From the IMG/VR virus record IMGVR_UViG_3300025137_005002, positions 1-64,000 of that record: 64,000 nt of DNA; one strand, given 5' to 3'. This document shows positions 59,738 through 64,000 of the stretch, in pieces; position 1 is the first letter of the stretch, and each line of letters opens with the position of its first letter. This DNA comes from a virus. The position numbers and the translations under genes are program-made. The notes beneath the pieces were generated by a model. That model worked only from the letters and a program-made list of their open reading frames with translations. It had not been told where the DNA came from and searched no databases.

Positions 59738-60853
59738 CTAGGCATTATGACTGGCTTTGATATATTTTCCGAACCTGTCATAAAACTCTTTGTAGTTTTT
59801 AAGATATTTTGGTCTCAAAGGAATCTTGTATGTTACAAGTGCCGCCCTTGCACCAAGTACAACCATTTCAGTTTCGAAGTTATCCATCATAAACCTAAAG
59901 AAGTTATCTGCAAGTTTATGGAATTTTTCGATACCTTTTGTACCTTCTTTATTATATGCTTCTCTCAATTCGTAACACATTGAAACTGTCAATGAATACC
60001 TACCTGAGATTTCAACACTTGAATCTAACTTCTTAACTTTACCGTTAAGTACGTCAGTTGGATTAGGAAGTTTACCACTGTTCTTCATAGTAGCCATAAA
60101 CTTAACACCAACACCTTCACCTACTGCACCTGACACTAGGTTAGCCAATGTTGCTTCATCCATATCGTCGTCATCAATAAGATCACTTACGAAAGTCCAA
60201 CTTCTTGGAGTTGCAAAACTTCTACTAGAAGACCTAGGATCAAAATCAAATAAGTCTTGTTTGTGAACTGTAATGTGACCAATTACATCAGAATGGATAC
60301 CATTATTAATAGCCCACTCTAACCAACTATCATAATCAACTCTCATCTCCATATGAACAAATCTATTTGCCAACGGAGCAGGCATTCTATAAGTAACACC
60401 TTTATCAGTTTCTCTATTACCCGCCGCTACAATAACAACGTTATCAGGAAGTTGATACTTACCAACTCTGTTATTAAGAACAAGTTGATATGCCGCCGCC
60501 TGTGTAGATTGTGGAGCAGAGTTAAGTTCGTCTAAGAACAATACAACTGTATCGTATTTCTTAGCCAACTCGGCACTTGGAAGGTCAACTGGTGGAGCCC
60601 AATCCATAACGCCTAATTCTTTATTGTAAAAAGGAATACCTTTGATATCTGTAGGCTCCATAAGAGCCATTCTCAAATCTATCAATAATGCATTACCAAC
60701 GTCACCAGAATCAACGATGCCTTGCATCAGTTCTGATTTACCAATTCCCATAGGTCCCCAAAGGAACACGGGTCTCTTTTTTGTAAAGGCTTTTAATATT
60801 GCCTTCTTTGCTTCAGTACTTGTTACAGTTCTGTTTTCAGTGATTGTAGACAT
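59738..60853 (-). CDS. MoxR-type AAA ATPase
   Basis: 371 residues; ATG 60853 with AGGAG six bases upstream is preferred over ATG 60877. Walker A GPMGIGKS at 33-40, Walker B VVLFLDELN near 96, sensor-1 region VVIVAAGNRETDKG near 131, and RMPAPLANRFVHMEM with an arginine-finger candidate. This is the MoxR/AAA_5 group whose members remodel target proteins together with VWA partners, matching the VWA gene downstream. It has its own promoter and terminator. Confidence 0.85.
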   Translation of the reverse strand: MSTITENRTVTSTEAKKAILKAFTKKRPVFLWGPMGIGKSELMQGIVDSGDVGNALLIDLRMALMEPTDIKGIPFYNKELGVMDWAPPVDLPSAELAKKYDTVVLFLDELNSAPQSTQAAAYQLVLNNRVGKYQLPDNVVIVAAGNRETDKGVTYRMPAPLANRFVHMEMRVDYDSWLEWAINNGIHSDVIGHITVHKQDLFDFDPRSSSRSFATPRSWTFVSDLIDDDDMDEATLANLVSGAVGEGVGVKFMATMKNSGKLPNPTDVLNGKVKKLDSSVEISGRYSLTVSMCYELREAYNKEGTKGIEKFHKLADNFFRFMMDNFETEMVVLGARAALVTYKIPLRPKYLKNYKEFYDRFGKYIKASHNA

Positions 60854-60889
60854 AGTTTCTCCTGCTTTCTGTGTCATGTTTATAATTTT

Positions 60890-60917
60890 ATATTAGCACC
60901 ATTCTGTATATTGTCAA
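60890..60917 (-). promoter_or_regulatory. Promoter, TTGACA-N16-TAATAT, for MoxR gene
   Basis: TTGACA and TAATAT at 16-base spacing. The spacer ends in ACAGAATGGTGC, almost identical to the promoter at 61301-61328, so the two probably share a recent origin or a shared binding site. Confidence 0.7.
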
Positions 60918-60922
60918 CCTTT

Positions 60923-61270
60923 TTATGCAACATTTTGAAATCCTAAACTTGCAACAACGGATTTATTACCGCTTTCATCTATGACAATATCTCCAACACT
61001 AACTGAATGCATTGGTTTAAATCTTTCTATTTGTTCTTCAGGACCTATATTACCAACTTCAAATACATCTTCTAAATCGTTAGCATTAATATTTGCAACG
61101 TGTTCAAAGTAACCATCTTTAAATGCTTGACTGGCTGGAACATTAATATCTTCATTACACATTATCATATCCATTTTAGCCTTCTGCTTTGGAACTGAAT
61201 TATGTCCTGTTTCATTAACTTGGTCAACTTCTGCACTAGTAAGTTTAATTTGATAAAGTTTGTATTTCAT
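60923..61270 (-). CDS. Hypothetical protein (115 aa)
   Basis: ATG 61270 has AAAGGA seven bases upstream; ATG 61294 would add eight residues but overlaps the likely leader. Mostly acidic, with strand-like segments (KLYQIKLTSAEVDQ, HSVSVGDIVIDESGNKSVV). The C-terminal part resembles a small beta-barrel found in conserved marine phage proteins, but I cannot name the family. Confidence 0.65.
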   Translation of the reverse strand: MKYKLYQIKLTSAEVDQVNETGHNSVPKQKAKMDMIMCNEDINVPASQAFKDGYFEHVANINANDLEDVFEVGNIGPEEQIERFKPMHSVSVGDIVIDESGNKSVVASLGFQNVA

Positions 61271-61300
61271 TATTTGTCCTTTTTCTCTTAACATACTATT

Positions 61301-61328
61301 ATAATAACACCATTCTGTTATCTGTCAA
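61301..61328 (-). promoter_or_regulatory. Promoter, TTGACA-N16-TATTAT
   Basis: Consensus hexamers at 16-base spacing with TGT before the -10. Spacer contains ACAGAATGGTG, shared with the MoxR promoter. Drives the 115-residue gene. Confidence 0.8.
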
Positions 61329-61333
61329 CCTTT

Positions 61334-61540
61334 TTATATTGCGTATTTTGACCAGTATTCTTGCCATACATCATATAATCCATCTTCATAATTATCAGCA
61401 TCAGATGATCCAGCAAGTAAATTTACATGGTCTTTCATTTTGTTTTGAAACTCGTTGTAGTCTTCACAACTTTTTATTTCTTCACAAGCGATATCGTAAA
61501 ATTTATCTACGTTATCAAATATCATTGAACTCATTCCCAT
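61334..61540 (-). CDS. Hypothetical protein (68 aa)
   Basis: ATG with AGGAG seven bases upstream. Acidic, Tyr- and Asp-rich (FYDIACEEIKSCEDYNEFQ, SSDADNYEDGLYDVWQEYW). Two Cys are present. Possibly a DNA mimic by charge, but this is speculation; no family recognised. Confidence 0.6.
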   Translation of the reverse strand: MGMSSMIFDNVDKFYDIACEEIKSCEDYNEFQNKMKDHVNLLAGSSDADNYEDGLYDVWQEYWSKYAI

Positions 61541-61541
61541 A

Positions 61542-61742
61542 TTATACTCCTATTGTTGTTAATTGAAATATTGCTTCGTTAATGTGTAATGCGATACTAA
61601 TACCAAATATCCATGCTAGTGTACCAAACATAAACCAAATCATAAGCAATACTATAAATGCTTTAATACTAAATTTAATAATTTCTGGAAAGTATTTTAC
61701 TGCTACAAAAATTATTGCTATTAATCCTATAAAACTTAACAT
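61542..61742 (-). CDS. Small membrane protein (66 aa)
   Basis: ATG with AAGGAG upstream and its own promoter. Hydrophobic throughout, with segments at about 1-20 (LSFIGLIAIIFVAVKYFPEI) and 27-52 (IKAFIVLLMIWFMFGTLAWIFG). Predicted two-pass inner-membrane protein. No family recognised. Confidence 0.6.
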   Translation of the reverse strand: MLSFIGLIAIIFVAVKYFPEIIKFSIKAFIVLLMIWFMFGTLAWIFGISIALHINEAIFQLTTIGV

Positions 61743-61764
61743 CTTATCTCCTTATTATAGTATT

Positions 61765-61792
61765 ACTATAACATGGATTGCTAATACGTCAA
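61765..61792 (-). promoter_or_regulatory. Promoter, TTGACG-N16-TATAGT
   Basis: TTGACG and TATAGT at 16-base spacing with an extended TGT -10, the same architecture as the other minus-strand promoters. Drives the small membrane protein and the gene after it. Confidence 0.7.
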
Positions 61793-61908
61793 CCTTTTAT
61801 TTTATCGCAGTTTATATGAAGAATTTGATACCTTAAATGCCCATTATATGGTAGTTTAATCGCTTATATAAGGGCCGTATACGGGCAAACGGGTGTTTTG
61901 GGTGTACT
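61793..61908. other. Short non-coding stretch with 10-bp palindrome
   Basis: No gene seen. It contains CCGTATACGG (61875-61884), a perfect palindrome inside a GC-rich patch (GGGCC, ACGGGCAAACGGG) that contrasts with the AT-rich flanks. It could be an operator or part of a transcription end for the gene at 61909. Confidence 0.35.
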
Positions 61909-62295
61909 TTACAAGGGTTTATTGGCTTCTAGATATAAATCTAAGTCGCCATCATATAAAGATAGCATTGTAGCCACTTGATCACCAAATAATTCAATTT
62001 TATGGTGGTCATTTGATAGTCGTCCTACTAGGAAATACGGACACTCTATTATTTTGTCCATATATAGGACTTTTTTCATTGATTGTACAGGAGTTTTGAG
62101 AGTTAGTGTGGTATAATCAATATCACAGTTCTTTATAAAAAACTGCCTACCCACATGAGTTAATCTAAGTCCACCATCATCTCTGAAGTTGGCCCAAATT
62201 TGAGGATAAATTGTTTTGAAAGGTTCGCTAACACCTACTGCTTCTTTAAGCAGTAATTCGGTTAACTCTCGTTTGTTGATTCCGGATATATGCAT
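61909..62295 (-). CDS. Hypothetical protein (128 aa)
   Basis: ATG at 62295 overlaps the preceding gene by 34 bases. Contains FKTIYPQIWANFRDDGGLRLTHVG-like aromatic segments, then FIKNCDIDYTTL and a helical C-terminus (ATMLSLYDGDLDLYLE). Soluble and of phage-conserved appearance. No family recognised. Confidence 0.6.
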   Translation of the reverse strand: MHISGINKRELTELLLKEAVGVSEPFKTIYPQIWANFRDDGGLRLTHVGRQFFIKNCDIDYTTLTLKTPVQSMKKVLYMDKIIECPYFLVGRLSNDHHKIELFGDQVATMLSLYDGDLDLYLEANKPL

Positions 62296-62564
62296 TTGCC
62301 AGCATTCAGTAAAACTACTGTGAATTTATCACATTTAAATAGTACGTTTAATTTCTTTGCCAAGTTAATTGCATGGCCCGGATTAGAAAAAGAAACTTTT
62401 TTGTACTTTGGACTAGCATACCCAACCATTGCATTAAAACTTTTTAAGTTAATTGGTTTGGCATCATAAAAGACAGCCCACACACCTTCTGATTGAAGTA
62501 TTTGATCTGTCTTGTAGTCTTTATCGACTTTTTCTATTAGTATTACTGGTTTTGGTCTACTCAC
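62262..62564 (-). CDS. Hypothetical protein (100 aa)
   Basis: GTG at 62564 is preceded by AGGAGA seven bases away, which decides it over a TTG at 62597. The product begins SRPKPVILIEKVDKDYK and includes a strand-helix pattern (GVWAVFYDAKPINLKSF, GHAINLAKKLNVLFKC). A GATAAATA late-like element lies at 62588-62595 on this strand. No family recognised. Confidence 0.6.
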   Translation of the reverse strand: MSRPKPVILIEKVDKDYKTDQILQSEGVWAVFYDAKPINLKSFNAMVGYASPKYKKVSFSNPGHAINLAKKLNVLFKCDKFTVVLLNAGKCIYPESTNES

Positions 62565-62619
62565 TACATATTCTCCTATTATAATATTATTTATCAAATA
62601 GAAGGATAAAGTGCTACTA

Positions 62620-62841
62620 TTATGAGCCGAATGAACCGCCGTCCATTTGCCCTGTAACAGGTGCGTTGTCTTGCTCCATAACCTTAATTAACTTATCTTG
62701 TAATAAGATTACTTTACTTTGTAGTTCTACAATATCATTTAATAATAATTTTGCATCACTAGTTTGTAACGAGACCTGTTCCTTTTGCATATCACTACTG
62801 CTTGAAACTAGGTGACTGAAGTTACTAATTTGTATACTCAT
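62620..62841 (-). CDS. Small coiled-coil protein (73 aa)
   Basis: The central part (LLNDIVELQSKVILLQDKLIKV) has regular Leu/Ile/Val heptads and would form a coiled coil. The tail is Gly-rich (TGQMDGGSFGS). No Cys. Possibly a small oligomerising structural or regulatory protein. Its ATG overlaps the stop of an upstream micro-gene. Confidence 0.6.
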   Translation of the reverse strand: MSIQISNFSHLVSSSSDMQKEQVSLQTSDAKLLLNDIVELQSKVILLQDKLIKVMEQDNAPVTGQMDGGSFGS

Positions 62842-62924
62842 TTTGGATCCTCTTTATTCATACGCCATAACATAAACACTGGCAAAGAATAAATTAGTAT
62901 CATAACTAATATCATATTAATCAT
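62838..62924 (-). CDS. Single-TM micro-protein (28 aa)
   Basis: Overlaps the upstream stop (ATGATTAA) and the downstream start (ATGA). The peptide is almost one membrane helix (MILVMILIYSLPVFMLW) with a short charged tail. Support is positional only. Confidence 0.35.
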   Translation of the reverse strand: MINMILVMILIYSLPVFMLWRMNKEDPK

Positions 62925-63432
62925 CTTCTTTACTCTTTTTTCTTAACATTGTTAGCATATCATCTTTCATTTTAAATGGTCCAATGAATTCATATTTGTC
63001 TAAGGTTACAAGTTTAGGACAGAAACTTCTTGTCCAGCCATTCTCATACTTAACAACATAATACCCGGCACAATGCATACTTTGGCTTTTTTCATTTTTA
63101 GAATATAAAGGTAATTTTTTCCTAACGTCATATACAACATTAAAAGATTTACTTGCACTAGGATAGCCATGAACATCATCAACGTGTCGTTCATCTGTAT
63201 TCCTAGTAACTTCTGTTTCTACAACTCTATTACTAACTTTGTATACATTAGTTTCAACGTCAATACCAAACTCTTCTTGTAGTTTATTTTTATCAGTTAC
63301 TTGAAACTTACCGTTCTTATAACTGACTTCGTATTGCTCATTTGCAATCTGTCGAAGTGTTCCACACTTTTGACCATCGGATTCTATAATCCAAAACTTT
63401 TTATCAACTATTGTTTTTAAACTGTAACTCAT
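62917..63432 (-). CDS. Hypothetical protein (171 aa)
   Basis: Begins ATGA at the exonuclease stop. The N-terminal part has a repeated strand pattern (KFWIIESDGQKCGTLRQI, YEVSYKNGKFQVTDKNKLQ), and the middle (MHCAGYYVVKYENGWTRSFC) has Cys in positions that could bind metal. I take it to be a conserved phage protein linked to replication by its coupling to the exonuclease; no family named. Confidence 0.65.
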   Translation of the reverse strand: MSYSLKTIVDKKFWIIESDGQKCGTLRQIANEQYEVSYKNGKFQVTDKNKLQEEFGIDVETNVYKVSNRVVETEVTRNTDERHVDDVHGYPSASKSFNVVYDVRKKLPLYSKNEKSQSMHCAGYYVVKYENGWTRSFCPKLVTLDKYEFIGPFKMKDDMLTMLRKKSKEDD

Positions 63433-64000
63433 TCTCTATAACCTGCTTGTAAAAATTCTGCGTACTTTTGAGCATTCTCCGCCACCTTGTTTAATTCATA
63501 CTTTCCACAAAACTTTAAAAACTTTGCACCTACCATTGTATGATCCTTTATTGCTACAGTTTCATCAATATGGTCATCTACATAGTCTTTTATTTCTTGT
63601 GGTTGTTTTGTCAAGTCAATCAACTGTACGTTTCGTTGATAATCATCTATTACACGATGCTCAATACCATTATGGTCTACCCAACGTTGTAGCATCATAT
63701 TATTCCAATTGAAGCCTTTGTTGTTTCTATCTTCAAATGCTTCTACTAATCCTACTTTATTCTTTGTACCTTTTTTACGAACACCTGGAAATGCACTAAA
63801 CACATTGTCACTAGTATCACCTCTCATACATTTTTCAAATAATAACCATTCAGGGTTAGGTGTTTCTTTAGGTTGTTTTGTTTTCTTATCAATTACATGA
63901 TTACCTTTGTCATCAAAGATACCTTGTAGTGTATGTAATTCTTGTGTAATGCCGTTGTATTGTGTAACCTTATCAGTTATTAACTGTATAAAGTCTGTGT
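63429..64000 (-). CDS. 5'-3' exonuclease / flap endonuclease (T4 RNase H type), 5' end outside window
   Basis: The frame is open to the window edge; about 189 C-terminal residues are visible. MRGDTSDNVFSAFPGVRKKG contains the G-D-x-x-D-N metal-binding segment and the following helix-hairpin region typical of the T4 RNase H/T5 exonuclease family, with TKNKVGLVEAF after it. The N-terminal catalytic aspartates lie beyond the window. The enzyme removes RNA primers and flaps during phage replication. The annotation as T4-type rests on this motif order and length. Confidence 0.8.
   Translation of the reverse strand, partial: TDFIQLITDKVTQYNGITQELHTLQGIFDDKGNHVIDKKTKQPKETPNPEWLLFEKCMRGDTSDNVFSAFPGVRKKGTKNKVGLVEAFEDRNNKGFNWNNMMLQRWVDHNGIEHRVIDDYQRNVQLIDLTKQPQEIKDYVDDHIDETVAIKDHTMVGAKFLKFCGKYELNKVAENAQKYAEFLQAGYRE

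Noticed and set aside
1-64000. CRISPR arrays, tRNA genes, insertion sequences
   Set aside because: No regularly spaced repeats, cloverleaf-like sequences or transposase motifs were seen.

Overview
The window looks like part of a large, AT-rich, tailed-phage-type genome, most likely a marine T4-like myovirus or a contig of one. Coding density is very high, with genes chained by ATGA, TAATG or longer overlaps. There are many tiny membrane or basic proteins and no tRNA, rRNA or ribosomal protein genes. The right end carries phage nucleotide and replication functions: a flap-type 5'-3' exonuclease, flavin-dependent thymidylate synthase ThyX, and a MoxR-type AAA ATPase with a VWA/metallopeptidase partner. 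The host cannot be read from the sequence. The IscU homologue is proteobacterial in type, which points to a proteobacterial gene source.

Layout. (1) Bases 1-9100, plus strand: glycosyltransferase-like genes in paralogous pairs, a GDPD-like gene, five SGNH-hydrolase-like paralogues and a sugar nucleotidyltransferase. (2) 9132-12550, plus: a small metabolic module with an MTA/SAH/5'-deoxyadenosine nucleosidase, a cupin, a RuBisCO-like protein, adenine phosphoribosyltransferase and a phosphomannomutase-type HAD protein. (3) 12552-23753, plus: first radical SAM gene, glycosyltransferase-like genes, two nucleotide-sugar dehydrogenases, an aminotransferase, an amidinotransferase, an O-carbamoyltransferase and a cytidylyltransferase, resembling a modified-sugar or aminocyclitol-type pathway. 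(4) 23949-29885, plus: four radical SAM genes followed by a YgfZ-like Fe-S maintenance protein. (5) 29926-31263: a small strand-switch region with minus-strand genes, a GC-rich structured island and divergent promoters. (6) 31288-52389, plus: twelve more radical SAM enzymes (one split into two ORFs) with a PLP enzyme and a nitroreductase between them, then Nfu and SufE homologues, an Fe(II)/2OG-type oxygenase and a truncated adenylate-forming enzyme. (7) 52364-64000, almost all minus: P-loop sulfotransferase-like genes flanking iscU, a methyltransferase, thyX, then small genes, VWA, MoxR and the exonuclease.

The central observation is 17 radical SAM enzymes in about 36 kb. Ten are class A: a cysteine-rich SPASM/twitch-like module sits N-terminal to the radical SAM core. 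Six are class B: the radical SAM core comes first, the SPASM-like module is C-terminal, and a GxGDP/S motif replaces GGEP. One is class C. Four times a class B gene is followed directly by a class A gene. The same window also encodes Fe-S assembly and repair proteins (IscU, SufE, Nfu, YgfZ) and enzymes able to dispose of SAM by-products (nucleosidase, APRT, RuBisCO-like protein plus cupin). My inference is a virus-encoded, partly self-supporting radical-SAM chemistry island that probably builds or tailors an unusual glycan or small molecule. Substrate and product cannot be deduced from the sequence.

Seven promoters share the pattern TTGACR-N16-hexamer, mostly with an extended -10 TG; two further sigma70-like elements have N17 spacing. 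T4-late-like (N)ATAAATA elements and one strong intrinsic terminator are also seen.
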